DNA from: an uncultured Planktomarina sp.
GTDB taxonomy: Bacteria; Pseudomonadota; Alphaproteobacteria; Rhodobacterales; Rhodobacteraceae
Length of the DNA: 64,000 nucleotides
Reading direction: 5' to 3'
NCBI GenBank assembly: GCA_905182455.1
Contig: CAJJBJ010000004.1
Span: 102,646 to 166,645 of the forward strand
Shown: in pieces, positions 1-9,122 of the stretch
How the letters are laid out: the number at the start of each line of letters is the position of its first letter
Position numbering within the stretch: the stretch's first letter is position 1
The notes under the pieces: model-generated
What the model saw: only the letters and a program-made list of their open reading frames with translations
Database searches by the model: none
What the model was told of the DNA's origin: nothing
Program-made: the position numbers and the translations under genes

Positions 1-202
1 CAAATAAAGCTTCCATGCGCGCCCGTGGGCTGATGCCCATATGGTGGTCGCAATGGGTGCAGACGTTCAAATTGTCCGACAACTCACGGTGAAACAACAT
101 GGTGCCGCATTCGGCGCATTTGGTCCAAAGATTTTCGGGTACTTCGCGGCGCGAAAACAGCGAGTTTATCTTTGGTCGGACGTAGTTAGAAATCCAATTC
201 AA
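1..202 (-). CDS. accD: Acetyl-CoA carboxylase carboxyltransferase subunit beta, N-terminal part (cut by window edge)
   Basis: Reading leftwards from a TTG at 202, the translation begins LNWISNYVRPKINSLFSRRE and carries the four-cysteine zinc ribbon typical of AccD (C29, C32, C48, C51, as CAEC and CTHC). AccD forms the carboxyltransferase with AccA and makes malonyl-CoA for fatty-acid synthesis. An in-frame stop just upstream and no in-frame ATG make TTG the likely start, with an AGGG about 11 bases before it. Only the first 67 residues lie in the window. The partner subunits accB and accC are about 50 kb away in this same window. Confidence 0.93.
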   Translation of the reverse strand, partial: MNWISNYVRPKINSLFSRREVPENLWTKCAECGTMLFHRELSDNLNVCTHCDHHMGISPRARMEALF

Positions 203-266
203 CGGCTGTGGTTCCCTGTTTCATGTAACTTAGCTTCAGTTAATCACCTGTACGGAAAATTGCAAC

Positions 267-1148
267 TCACCTCCGCAGGGCAAGGCGCACTGAAAGATAG
301 GCCAAGAGCATGCCAATGGCATCTACCGGCAGATATGACATCAACCTCTCGGTCTCCGTGACCGAGAATGGGTAAATATATAATGTCAGCCCGCCAAGAT
401 AATCTCCAAAACCGATCAATGCTATGGCCATGAAGTTCACCGCAAAGTGAAAGGCAATCGCGGGGCCTAAAGTGCCACTGCGCGCGGTGAGATCTGCGGC
501 CAATATGCCAAAGCCAATGGTCCAGATCACAATCCAAGGTGCGGCTTCGCCCATGACGGTGGGATCATAATGCAGCAGGCCGAATAGGACTGATGGTAGC
601 AAAATCCAAATGCTTTTGTGCAACCCACGGGCCGCCAGTTGGCTTTGGAGGTAACCGCGAAATAGCAATTCTTCTGCGCTGACTTGGATCAGCAAGAAAA
701 ATAGAGTGAGGGGCAGGAGGCTCAACCACAGGCCAAACGAGAGATTGGATTGTAAGTCTTCTGCGAAGAAAGTGAATGCGCCGATTAACGCCAGATAGGG
801 GATCAATCCGCGCATGGAGCGTAGGAATTGCGCTCCAGAGGGTCTCCATCCGCCCAGAATTGTGACTGGGTGGCGATGGTGCAGCAGGATCACTGCCAAG
901 CAAACAGCGGCAATCATAAAGCCAAAACTAGCCAAAATAGTGAGCATTTGAGCGGGTGTGGTCAGGCCGGGCGTCATGGCCGCCGTTTGCACCCAAGCGT
1001 CGCCCATAATGGAGGATGCGAGAGATCCACCCAGCATCAGCATCACGACGTACAGCAAAGCGGTGGCCACCAATCCAACGATCAAACGCAAAATGTCTGA
1101 CTTTTCGCGGGCGGGAGCAACAAGACTTTCATGTGGTTCGTATGACAT
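267..1148 (-). CDS. CPBP family intramembrane glutamic endopeptidase
   Basis: A 293-residue polytopic membrane protein with the CPBP/CAAX-protease (Abi) signature. It has the EE pair at residues 159-160 followed by R164 (AEELLFRGYL), a histidine in FGLLHYDP (H193) and an HFAVN motif (H234, N238). These are the metal-free glutamate/histidine catalytic motifs of the Rce1-like family. Several hydrophobic segments span residues 20-240. Bacterial members act in bacteriocin immunity, prenyl-protein processing or membrane-protein quality control, and the target here cannot be told. It stands alone, in the same direction as accD. Confidence 0.85.
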   Translation of the reverse strand: MSYEPHESLVAPAREKSDILRLIVGLVATALLYVVMLMLGGSLASSIMGDAWVQTAAMTPGLTTPAQMLTILASFGFMIAAVCLAVILLHHRHPVTILGGWRPSGAQFLRSMRGLIPYLALIGAFTFFAEDLQSNLSFGLWLSLLPLTLFFLLIQVSAEELLFRGYLQSQLAARGLHKSIWILLPSVLFGLLHYDPTVMGEAAPWIVIWTIGFGILAADLTARSGTLGPAIAFHFAVNFMAIALIGFGDYLGGLTLYIYPFSVTETERLMSYLPVDAIGMLLAYLSVRLALRR

Positions 1149-1330
1149 AGCCCTCTTTTAAATTGTGCATGATGGCATGGAAAGGTAAAAATTATTACGC
1201 TTAAACAATATAGTATTAATTAATTTGTGATAGCTGTGTACGAACACATGCTCGGATTGGAACTGTCGACTTGCCCCCCGCTGCATCTCCGCCTAAACAA
1301 TTGGAAAAGCTTTAAACAAAGGGTTCCGCA

Positions 1331-3064
1331 ATGAATAAGCATGTATTCGACAAATCCAAATTGCCCAGCCGTCACGTGTCGGTGGGTCCTGAGCGTGCGC
1401 CGCATCGTTCATTCTACTATGCGATGGGCATGACCGCCGAAGAGATTGCACAGCCGTTCATCGGTGTGGCAACGTGTTGGAATGAAGCGGCTCCGTGTAA
1501 TATTTCCCTAAACCGGCAAGCCCAGGCCGCCAAACTTGGCGTGAAAAATGCCGCTGGCACGCCGCGCGAATTCACCACCATCACCGTGACGGACGGGATC
1601 GCAATGGGCCACGAGGGCATGCGCTCTTCTTTGGCCAGTCGCGAAGCAATCTCTGACAGCGTTGAGCTGACCATGCGTGGTCACTGCTATGATGCGCTGG
1701 TGGGACTTGCAGGCTGTGACAAATCCCTGCCGGGTATGATGATGGCCATGGTGCGTTTGAACGTCCCATCTGTCTTTATCTATGGTGGATCCATCCTGCC
1801 GGGGCGGATGAATGACAAAGATGTTACTGTACAAGACGTGTTTGAAGCTGTGGGCCAACATCAGGCCGGCACTCTGTCGACCTGTGAACTGGAAAAACTG
1901 GAAGCTGTCGCCTGCCCCTCTGCAGGTGCTTGTGGCGGTCAGTTTACGGCCAACACAATGGCCTGTGTGGCAGAGGCCATTGGTCTTGCTTTGCCAAACT
2001 CAACTGGAGCCCCCGCACCCTATGAATCGCGTGACCAATATGCGATTGCTGCAGGTGAAGCGGTGATGAACCTGCTGGAGAAAAATATCCGTGCCCGTGA
2101 TATTGTGACGATGAAGTCACTTGAAAACGCGGCTCGGGTTGTGGCCTGTACTGGTGGTTCCACGAACGCTGGCCTGCACCTGCCGGCGATTGCCCATGAG
2201 GCGGGTTTGGAATTCTATCTTGATGACGTTTGCGATATTTTCCGCGACACACCTTATTTCGTCGATCTAAAGCCCGGTGGCCAATATGTGGCCAAGGATC
2301 TTTATGAAGTGGGCGGTGTGCCGGTGGTTATGAAAGAGCTGCGCAAAGCGGGCTTGATGCATGAAGATTGCATCACCGCAACGGGCCGCTCCATGGGCGA
2401 AGAGCTTGATCTTATCGAGCGGGAGGCCGATGGCCGCGTGATCTATCCTGTCGAAACACCGATCACCAAAACTGGTGGTGTTGTTGGTCTCAAAGGCAAC
2501 TTGGCTCCTGAGGGTGCGATTGTGAAAGTTGCGGGCATCAGTGCGCAGCACCAAATCTTTACTGGGCCAGCCCGGGTTTTTGAATGTGAAGAAGATGCAT
2601 TTGAAGCGGTGAAACAACGTGCCTATGAAGAGGGTGACGTGTTGGTTATTCGCAATGAAGGCCCATCTGGTGGCCCAGGCATGCGCGAAATGCTCTCAAC
2701 CACAGCGGCGCTTTCTGGTCAAGGCATGGGCAAGAAGGTGGCATTGATCACCGATGGCCGCTTCTCTGGCGCGACCCGGGGCTTCTGCGTGGGTCACGTT
2801 GGTCCTGAAGCTGCAGCTGGTGGTCCAATTGCTTTGATCAACACAGGTGATGTGGTGACGATCAATGCCATTTCCGGTGAATTGTCAGTGGCTCTCAGCG
2901 ATGAAGAGCTCGCCGAGCGCAAAGCCAAGTGGAAAGGTCCTCGCGAAACGATCTACGCAAGTGGTGCTCTTTGGAAATATGCTCAGCTGGTTGGCGCGAC
3001 CTACAAGGGGGCGGTAACCCATCCGGGTGCAAAAGCAGAACGGCATGAGTATTTTGATCTCTAG
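1331..3064 (+). CDS. ilvD: Dihydroxy-acid dehydratase
   Basis: Dehydrates 2,3-dihydroxy-isovalerate and 2,3-dihydroxy-3-methylvalerate to the 2-keto acids, the third common step of valine and isoleucine synthesis. The 577-residue length fits the family. Iron-sulfur ligand regions are visible: C49 and C56 in [17 protein letters not shown] near residue 130 and [10 protein letters not shown] near residue 200. The C-terminal part has [16 protein letters not shown] and GRFSGATRG motifs. GGGTT-like bases precede the ATG. The 180 bases upstream are AT-rich and are the probable promoter region; no attenuator leader peptide was recognised. Confidence 0.97.
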   Translation: MNKHVFDKSKLPSRHVSVGPERAPHRSFYYAMGMTAEEIAQPFIGVATCWNEAAPCNISLNRQAQAAKLGVKNAAGTPREFTTITVTDGIAMGHEGMRSSLASREAISDSVELTMRGHCYDALVGLAGCDKSLPGMMMAMVRLNVPSVFIYGGSILPGRMNDKDVTVQDVFEAVGQHQAGTLSTCELEKLEAVACPSAGACGGQFTANTMACVAEAIGLALPNSTGAPAPYESRDQYAIAAGEAVMNLLEKNIRARDIVTMKSLENAARVVACTGGSTNAGLHLPAIAHEAGLEFYLDDVCDIFRDTPYFVDLKPGGQYVAKDLYEVGGVPVVMKELRKAGLMHEDCITATGRSMGEELDLIEREADGRVIYPVETPITKTGGVVGLKGNLAPEGAIVKVAGISAQHQIFTGPARVFECEEDAFEAVKQRAYEEGDVLVIRNEGPSGGPGMREMLSTTAALSGQGMGKKVALITDGRFSGATRGFCVGHVGPEAAAGGPIALINTGDVVTINAISGELSVALSDEELAERKAKWKGPRETIYASGALWKYAQLVGATYKGAVTHPGAKAERHEYFDL

Positions 3065-3662
3065 AATAATATTGGCAGCCAGCGTGCTTTTGTTGGCTGG
3101 CTGCCAATTAGCAGATATTTCCATTAGTAATAGCCTATTTGCATCCGCGCCGATGTCTTCTGGTAAGCTAGCCGGAGGCGTGATTGTGCAGGCTCCTGAG
3201 GGGTATTGTCTGGATCAAAGCAGCACTCGGCGCGGCGTCACGCGCACCGGTTTGGTTTTTGCCAGCTGTGTGCGTTTGCAGGGCAGCAATGAATTCGATC
3301 CAACCTATGGCCATGTTTTAACGGTGACCAACGCCGGGCCAAAAATTGATTTGTCGGTGTTGTCAGGCTACATCAAATCTGCCGCGGGTCGGGCGGCGCT
3401 GTCAGATGACGATCAATCTACAGGAATTGTCATTCACGAAACCAAAGTCACGCGGAACGCTGTTTATGTGGAGTACACCGACGCCGCGCGTCCAGTCCAT
3501 TTGGGTCAAAGGGGCTGGAAAGCCTTCGTGGTGGTGGCAGATAAATTGGTACTTTTAGGTATATACGCCGGTGTAGGGGTAACGGTGTCGGGCATAGACG
3601 GTGAAGAAACTCTGCGCAAATTCGCCCAGTTGATATTGATGGAGGCAAAGAAATTTATTTGA
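3045..3662 (+). CDS. Putative lipoprotein of unknown function
   Basis: 205 residues from the chosen ATG, which lies inside the last codons of ilvD (20-base overlap), so translation is probably coupled. Residues 1-20 form a lipoprotein signal peptide with lipobox LAGC (C20). The mature part has paired cysteines (YCLDQ and ASCVR) and no domain I recognise. An alternative start 18 bases upstream would put six polar residues ahead of the signal peptide, so it is less likely. Probably anchored in the outer or inner membrane; function unknown. Confidence 0.72.
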   Translation: MSILISRIILAASVLLLAGCQLADISISNSLFASAPMSSGKLAGGVIVQAPEGYCLDQSSTRRGVTRTGLVFASCVRLQGSNEFDPTYGHVLTVTNAGPKIDLSVLSGYIKSAAGRAALSDDDQSTGIVIHETKVTRNAVYVEYTDAARPVHLGQRGWKAFVVVADKLVLLGIYAGVGVTVSGIDGEETLRKFAQLILMEAKKFI

Positions 3663-4139
3663 TTTTTTAACAATGTTTCAGGGTGAAGTTATTGTAAAAA
3701 TTTTATTTAGTTTGGTTATATGGACTAGCATTATGTGTTTCATTTGGAAAAATAATGTTTAATTACTTCGGCCTTTTGGGTCGATTGGGTGCCAAGCTTA
3801 GTTTGAGATTTTGGTGCATTCGCGAGTTGGCCAGTATTTGATACTTGGGCGCTGCGAATACAGCTGGAGCGTTTCATTCTCAGCGCTAATCAATGTTTGC
3901 AAACGCCGCAGCGGGGCTCCGAATATTTACGGTATGAACCCAACACTGAGCAATTGGCCCATGACCAAAGAGCTCATGCTGATGATTTATGATTTGAATT
4001 TGATTTGCAGCGTAAAAACATACAAAAAGCGTATTGAAAATATCTGGGTTGATTTAATGTTCGAGACACCTGCCTATAATAAAATATCCACACGCGATGT
4101 TACGTTTAGCAAAAGCTAAAGGGCGGAGCTTTAACATGA
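3663..4139. other. Gene-poor AT-rich stretch
   Basis: About 480 bases, visibly more AT-rich than the neighbours, with no convincing intact gene. Short open stretches exist. One, from about 3810 to 4000 on the plus strand, reads like protein (FDTWALRIQLERF and onward) and then hits several stops in the same frame. This could be the tail of a decayed gene. A 102-codon frame over the same bases from a GTG at 3811 has unlikely composition and no recognisable motif. No tRNA or clear terminator was seen. Confidence 0.4.
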
Positions 4140-4470
4140 GGAACTGTTAACATATCGTACTTCACAGGTTCGGAATTGAAGGACAGAATTTGGCATGGCC
4201 GCGTTGTTGGCATGGCGGATCAAACAGAAATTGTTGCGTTACACAACGGTGATGAAGTCTCCGGTGTAGAGGTGCAAGCCACTGAAAAAAGGCGTTTGGA
4301 CACTGCGGGTCCCTACACCTTTGGCGATATTTTCAGATGAGGTTCATAGCTGCGTGGTGTCATTGGCCAACGGGGACCTATTGGGCAAGTTTACTGTGAT
4401 TTCTGGTGAGCCTTTGGCCTATGAACTTCAAGCTGAAATTAGTCGCAACGTGCGGAGTTGGATTTATTGA
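4140..4470 (+). pseudogene. Probable frameshifted gene remnant, unknown family
   Basis: Two overlapping open stretches in different frames together read as one protein. The first runs to a stop at 4338-4340 and includes ELKDRIWHGRVVGMADQTE and ALHNGDEVSG. The second, open from 4270, continues KKGVWTLRVPTPLAIFSDE through SCVVSLANGDLLGKFTV to a stop at 4468-4470. The switch falls around a run of six A at about 4285. I do not recognise the family. The protein-like composition on both sides of the switch is the only evidence, so this may be a decayed gene or chance. Confidence 0.35.
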
Positions 4471-4541
4471 AATTGGTAGTGCGCAGGGCAATGGTGGACG
4501 CTGAGGCGTAGTCGTCCGCGGGCCAGATTGTTAAGCTGAAG

Positions 4542-5444
4542 TCAGTTGGCTGGCGCAAGGATGACCTCAACGCGGCGGTTCATTTCGCGCCCCTCTGGCG
4601 TCGCGTTACTTGCTACGGGGGAAAAGTACCCTAGGCCTTCAGAGGCCACCCGCTCAGGCGCGATCTCCGGAAATTGTGCGAGCAACATTGCGCGTACCGC
4701 TTTGGCCCGTTGTTTTGACAGCTCTAGGTTTTTGTCATGTAATCCACTAGAATCGGTATGGCCCACCAACACAATCGATTGATCCGGTCTGGCACTCAAA
4801 AAATCTGCAAGTGCTTTTAAAGATGGAAATGCATTGCCGTTTAACGTTTCCAAGCCTGCCCCAAAAGAGAGATCTGACAGCATGAAATGTCCTGTTTCCA
4901 TCAACTGAGGCGCCATTTGATCGGGGCTTGTGGGGATGGGAAGGGCAGAAAACTGTACCTCGACATCGCTGGCAGGGCTTATCTGAGTAATCTGCAAATG
5001 CGTCCTGTTCAACGATCGGCTGGCCAATAGCCACACCGCCCGATTTTTGCCTTTATAGGCGCTGAGAAACGTATAACTTCCAAGGTCTACATACATTGCA
5101 GGCGGGGGCATAATGGGCAAGGCAAACTTGAAATCATATCCACCGCAGTCACGATCTGCACATTGCAGCGCGAGCGTATAGCCTTGGCCGGTTAGCTGCT
5201 GTAGCAATGTCGCCGCCACAATATCGGGCTTGGTTGAGACATCAGATTGAAAAGCGGTATGGGTGACGGCACCTGTCAATTGCACACTGGGCACGCTGGT
5301 TCCGTCCCAAACCTGCACTGGCAATTCTATCGTCGCCAAGGCGCTTTCCTCTTGGGCAATTTGTTTCAAGCCAACAGGCATGCCAAAGTCCAAAGCTTGG
5401 GCTGAGACAGGCAATATCAATAAGAGTGCAAGTGTGCGAAGCAT
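4542..5444 (-). CDS. OmpA family protein (peptidoglycan-binding C-terminal domain)
   Basis: 300 residues with a Sec signal peptide (MLRTLALLLILPVSAQA, cleavage near residue 17). An uncharacterised N-terminal region follows, then a C-terminal OmpA/MotB domain from about residue 195. The binding signature is GHTDSSGLHDKNLELSKQRA, and the domain ends in GREMNRRVEV. This domain binds diaminopimelate in peptidoglycan, so the protein is likely periplasmic and cell-wall associated. There is no lipobox and no obvious beta-barrel. It follows the AhpD-like gene in the same direction with 7 bases between them. Confidence 0.86.
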   Translation of the reverse strand: MLRTLALLLILPVSAQALDFGMPVGLKQIAQEESALATIELPVQVWDGTSVPSVQLTGAVTHTAFQSDVSTKPDIVAATLLQQLTGQGYTLALQCADRDCGGYDFKFALPIMPPPAMYVDLGSYTFLSAYKGKNRAVWLLASRSLNRTHLQITQISPASDVEVQFSALPIPTSPDQMAPQLMETGHFMLSDLSFGAGLETLNGNAFPSLKALADFLSARPDQSIVLVGHTDSSGLHDKNLELSKQRAKAVRAMLLAQFPEIAPERVASEGLGYFSPVASNATPEGREMNRRVEVILAPAN

Positions 5445-5451
5445 CTATTTC

Positions 5452-6018
5452 CTAACGGTTTTGCGCGTGATATTCTGGGTTGGGACGCATATCCGTCGCG
5501 CTGGCCACACGGTTGGTCATATTGAAAAACCCTGCGACCGCGGCAATATCCCAAATATCGCGATCTGAAAACCCAACGGCGCGCAGGGCGCCTCGATCTG
5601 CCTCTTCAATATGTTGGCTGCTTTCCGTCATTAAGGCGGCAAAGTCGAGCATGGCTTTTTGTCGCGCATCCAGATTTGCGGAACGGTAATTCATAACCAG
5701 TTGCTCGCCCAGTATCGGGTCACCCGACAATTGCCGCACGGCGGCGCCATGGGCGGTGAGGCAGTAAAAGCATTTGTTAATGGACGAGACCACCACTGCA
5801 ATCATCTCGCGTTCCAGTTTCGATAGTCCACTGTCTGCAAGCATTACATCATTGTACAAAGTGGTGAAGGCATTCAGCTTGTCGATGTCAAACGCATAGG
5901 CCTGAAGTACGTTGGGAATTATCCCGAGCTTGTCTTGGCATATGTCGAAATATTTTTGCGTCGCTTCAGGCAGCGTCTCAACCATCGGTAAATCCAAAGC
6001 GGTGGGCGTTTCGGTCAT
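5452..6018 (-). CDS. Peroxidase-related / carboxymuconolactone decarboxylase (AhpD-like) protein
   Basis: 188 residues of the AhpD-like fold. The redox motif CFYCLTAH (C83, C86, H90) matches the CxxC-x3-H active site of alkylhydroperoxidase AhpD, preceded by the conserved glutamate helix (KLEREMIAVVVSSINKC). Such proteins use the two cysteines in peroxide or thiol chemistry; the physiological electron donor is not evident. The start overlaps the stop of the upstream GNAT gene by 4 bases (ATGA), so the two are translationally coupled. Confidence 0.85.
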   Translation of the reverse strand: MTETPTALDLPMVETLPEATQKYFDICQDKLGIIPNVLQAYAFDIDKLNAFTTLYNDVMLADSGLSKLEREMIAVVVSSINKCFYCLTAHGAAVRQLSGDPILGEQLVMNYRSANLDARQKAMLDFAALMTESSQHIEEADRGALRAVGFSDRDIWDIAAVAGFFNMTNRVASATDMRPNPEYHAQNR

Positions 6019-6740
6019 GCGCTTTCCTTTATGCGGTAGTGGTAGGTTCCCGCGGGGATCATCCCCATGGATAGGTATAATTCATTTGCGGCGGCGTTAT
6101 GCGTTGTGGTCATCAAGCCCATATAGTTAGCCCCGTTATCTTGCGCCCATTTGGCCGCCTGCGCCATCAATTTCCGCGCAACGCCAGTGCGACGAAAGCT
6201 GTCCAAAACCTCGACCGCATGGATCATGGCAATATCGCCATCCAGTGCCAGAAATGCGGCACCAGCGGGCGTGTCGGCGCTGCGGGCAAGCAAACCAGTT
6301 TTGGGGCCCTGAACCCGGTGCATCAGTTCGATCCGCTCAGGAGTGATGCCGCCTGCAGCCCAAATCTCACGCATCACCTGCAAGGGTTCCCAAATTGCAT
6401 AACTCTGCGCCCGGGGCAGCATCTCAGGAACAAGCGCCGCATTTTCGCAGACATAAAGCGTCACCGGATCGATGATTTCATATCCACGCGCTGCAAGTGC
6501 CATGTCTAACTCGGTGTCGTTTTGACGGATCATGAACAGCTTGGTCTGACCTAAAGCCAGCATCGCCAGCTCAGCGACTGCAATATCAGCTATGCTCTCT
6601 TGGGCCAAGGTGGCGGCTGATGCTCGCTTGCCGCCGCCTGCACCGTTGCGGATATCCCAGCCCTCATGCCGCCTTACGCTTAGGGCAGGCCATGTGGCAT
6701 TGGTGGTGTCATAGAGCCTTTGGATATCCGGAAAATTCAT
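6015..6740 (-). CDS. GNAT family N-acetyltransferase
   Basis: 241 residues. The C-terminal half is a GNAT fold with the acetyl-CoA loop in SFRRTGVARKLMAQAAKWA and a following YLSMGM helix. The N-terminal half (DIQRLYDTTNATWPA) is a divergent second lobe. I chose the ATG at 6740 because it overlaps the stop of the upstream CinA-like gene (ATGA). A longer frame extends upstream, but its extra residues are the shadow of that gene. Acetyl acceptor unknown. Middle gene of a three-gene overlapping set. Confidence 0.82.
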   Translation of the reverse strand: MNFPDIQRLYDTTNATWPALSVRRHEGWDIRNGAGGGKRASAATLAQESIADIAVAELAMLALGQTKLFMIRQNDTELDMALAARGYEIIDPVTLYVCENAALVPEMLPRAQSYAIWEPLQVMREIWAAGGITPERIELMHRVQGPKTGLLARSADTPAGAAFLALDGDIAMIHAVEVLDSFRRTGVARKLMAQAAKWAQDNGANYMGLMTTTHNAAANELYLSMGMIPAGTYHYRIKESA

Positions 6741-7459
6741 GAAGGGAACTCTGCTTTCAACTGCGCCATAGCTTGGTCCAGCATGCCAGAATCCGTGCCA
6801 CGTATCACCACATTCGCGCCAAATAGACCGTCCTTTTGGAAAGGATAACACCCAATCGAAAGTTCGGGGAAGGCCTCGGCCAACGCGCCAAGCGGTGCGG
6901 CTATGTCACCTTCGCCGCGTTCAATGCGATACGTTTGGGAGATCAAAGGTTGACCGCCGGTGAGGCTTGGCAAGACGCTGGCTGTCATGGCTTGGAAAAT
7001 CGAAGGGACCCCGGCCATGACATGAACATTTTTCAAGGTGAAGCCTGGCGCTTTGCTGACCGGATTGTCGATTAGGCTGGCCCCAACTGGAATCCGAGCC
7101 ATGCGCAGGCGGGCCTCGTTGAGTGGTTGTTTCTGCGCGTCATAATGCGCCTGAAGGATGGCGCGGGCATCGTCGCGAACGTTGATATGCACACCAAAGG
7201 CTTTGGCGATGCAATCGGCGGTGATGTCATCATGGGTGGGGCCAATGCCGCCGCTGGTGAATACATGGGTGTAGCTGTCACTTAAGGATTGGACAGCGGC
7301 AATAATGGCTTTGGGATCATCACTGACCACGCGCACCTCTTTGAGATCTATCCCCTGCTCTGTAAGCTGCCCAGCCAAATGGTACATATTGGCGTCACGG
7401 GTGCGTCCAGAGAGGATTTCATCGCCAATGACAAGCATTGCGGCGGTTGGGTTGGTCAT
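6737..7459 (-). CDS. CinA-like molybdopterin-binding (MoaB/Mog fold) protein
   Basis: 240 residues with the MoaB/Mog-type domain: GDEILSGRTRDAN at the start, TSGGIGPTHDDIT near residue 70 and a ...NPVSKAPGF segment. This corresponds to the N-terminal half of CinA (competence/damage-inducible protein A), which in other bacteria has NMN deamidase or ADP-ribose pyrophosphatase activities. The separate C-terminal amidase domain is absent, as in many alphaproteobacteria. First gene of the leftward set with the GNAT and AhpD-like genes, divergent from sfsA with 45 bases between starts. Confidence 0.87.
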   Translation of the reverse strand: MTNPTAAMLVIGDEILSGRTRDANMYHLAGQLTEQGIDLKEVRVVSDDPKAIIAAVQSLSDSYTHVFTSGGIGPTHDDITADCIAKAFGVHINVRDDARAILQAHYDAQKQPLNEARLRMARIPVGASLIDNPVSKAPGFTLKNVHVMAGVPSIFQAMTASVLPSLTGGQPLISQTYRIERGEGDIAAPLGALAEAFPELSIGCYPFQKDGLFGANVVIRGTDSGMLDQAMAQLKAEFPS

Positions 7460-7504
7460 GTGGCATCCTTGCGTTCGAATATTCTATAGGTATAGGCCTG
7501 CAGC

Positions 7505-8218
7505 ATGCGCTTTCAAACCCCTCTTGTGCCTGGCAGGCTGATCAAACGCTACAAACGCTTTTTGGCGGATGTGCAATTGGAAGATGGTCGTGTGGTGACC
7601 GCGCATTGCGCCAATCCTGGTGCGATGATTGGCCTGAAAAATCCTGGCTTGCGGGTCTGGCTGGAGCCTAATGACGACCCCAAGAAAAAATTGAAATTTG
7701 GTTGGAAAGTGGCGCAGTTGGACGGCGGGGCTTGGGTTGGCATTGATACTAGCGTTCCGAACAAAGTGATAAAAGAGGCCTTACACGCCAAACAAATCGC
7801 TGAACTGTCCGCCTATGACACCATTTTGCCCGAGCAAAAATATGGCGCCAATTCACGGGTGGATTTTCTGTTGCGTGGGTATGGTCTACCTGATGCCTAT
7901 GTTGAGGTGAAAAATGTACACCTCTGCCGACAGGATGATTGGGCTGAATTTCCTGATACTGTGACTGCGCGTGGCTTGAAACATTTGGGGGTATTAGGCG
8001 ATATGGCCGAGGCGGGGCATCGGGCTGTGTTGATCTATTGTGTGCAGCATACTGGCTGTGGCCGGTTTCGGTTGGCACATGACCTTGATCCTGCCTATGC
8101 AGCGGCTTGCGTGCACGCGAAAGTGCGGGGCGTTGAGATGCTGTGTTACACCTGTGATGTGAGCATCACCGAAATTACCTTGCGTGGGGCTTTACCCTTG
8201 GGCTCGAGCGCCGCTTAA
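7505..8218 (+). CDS. sfsA: SfsA family DNA/RNA nuclease (sugar fermentation stimulation protein homologue)
   Basis: 237 residues, full length. It shows the OB-like N-terminus (RYKRFLADVQLEDG, AHCANPGAM) and the nuclease core with NSRVDFLL, YVEVKNVHL and TARGLKHL, whose acidic residues and lysine resemble a PD-(D/E)XK centre. E. coli SfsA was first described as a regulator of maltose genes and later placed among nucleases; the role here is unknown. The map gene follows in the same direction. Confidence 0.93.
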   Translation: MRFQTPLVPGRLIKRYKRFLADVQLEDGRVVTAHCANPGAMIGLKNPGLRVWLEPNDDPKKKLKFGWKVAQLDGGAWVGIDTSVPNKVIKEALHAKQIAELSAYDTILPEQKYGANSRVDFLLRGYGLPDAYVEVKNVHLCRQDDWAEFPDTVTARGLKHLGVLGDMAEAGHRAVLIYCVQHTGCGRFRLAHDLDPAYAAACVHAKVRGVEMLCYTCDVSITEITLRGALPLGSSAA

Positions 8219-8303
8219 GCGGGGTGAATTTTTCACTGCACGGTCTGGTCGTGTGGAAAGGCTTCCACTATACAAAGTAAATATTTCAAATAGGAGCCTC
8301 CCC

Positions 8304-9113
8304 GTGACCTCAGCCCGTGGACGATTGACCAAAGACGGTATCCGAATTTATCAACTCGGTGATTTTGCAGGCATGGCAGAGGCTGGCCGCATCGCTGCTG
8401 TGATCTTAGATGATATCATCCCACACATTTTTGTGGGTCAAACCACCGCTGAAATCGATCGGATCATCACCGAAATGGTGACTGCCCATGGTGCCAAATC
8501 CGCGACCATTGGGTATAAGGGCTATATGCATGCCAGCTGTATTTCGGTCAACCATGTGGTCTGCCATGGTATCCCCAGTGATAAGAAAATCAAGGATGGC
8601 GACATTCTGAACATTGATGTGACCGTGATTATTGACGGTTGGTTTGGCGATACCAGCCGGATGTATGTGGCAGGAAAATTGGCCCGTAAGTCTGAGCGCC
8701 TAATCGAAGTGACCCACGAGGCCCTGTTTAAAGGGATTGAGGCTGTAAAGCCCGGCAATACCTTTGGCGATATTGGCCATGCCATCCAAAGCTTTGTCGA
8801 AGGTCATCGGATGAGTGTTGTTAAGGATTTTTGTGGTCACGGTTTGGGCCAAGTGTTCCACGCTCCGCCGAATGTATTGCACTATGGCCGGGCTGGAACT
8901 GGGCCTGTGCTGGAAGAGGGCATGTTTTTCACCATCGAGCCGATGGTCAATCTTGGGCGCTCTGAAACTAAGGTTCTGGCCGATGACTGGACTGCGGTGA
9001 CCCGAGATAAATCCCTTTCAGCGCAGTTTGAACATTCTGTCGGGGTTACGGCGACAGGGGTCGAAATTTTCACCCTGTCACCGAATAATGTATTTCACCC
9101 AACATATGGGTGA
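8304..9113 (+). CDS. map: Type I methionine aminopeptidase
   Basis: Removes the N-terminal methionine from nascent proteins. From the GTG at 8304 the protein has 269 residues. The metal ligands of family M24A are visible: D in NIDVTVIIDGW and GDTSRM, H in GHGLGQVFHAPP, E in FTIEPMV and E in EHSVGVT. The GTG start is preceded by AGGAG at 7 bases spacing. The frame stays open upstream into sfsA, but that extension is not conserved in character. The ORF converges on the helicase gene with 9 bases between stops. Confidence 0.94.
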   Translation: MTSARGRLTKDGIRIYQLGDFAGMAEAGRIAAVILDDIIPHIFVGQTTAEIDRIITEMVTAHGAKSATIGYKGYMHASCISVNHVVCHGIPSDKKIKDGDILNIDVTVIIDGWFGDTSRMYVAGKLARKSERLIEVTHEALFKGIEAVKPGNTFGDIGHAIQSFVEGHRMSVVKDFCGHGLGQVFHAPPNVLHYGRAGTGPVLEEGMFFTIEPMVNLGRSETKVLADDWTAVTRDKSLSAQFEHSVGVTATGVEIFTLSPNNVFHPTYG

Positions 9114-9122
9114 GCTTAGGTT

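Noticed and set aside
3811..4119. A 102-codon open frame starting at GTG 3811
   Set aside because: No RBS, no family resemblance and unlikely composition. A different frame over the same bases looks more protein-like but is full of stops.
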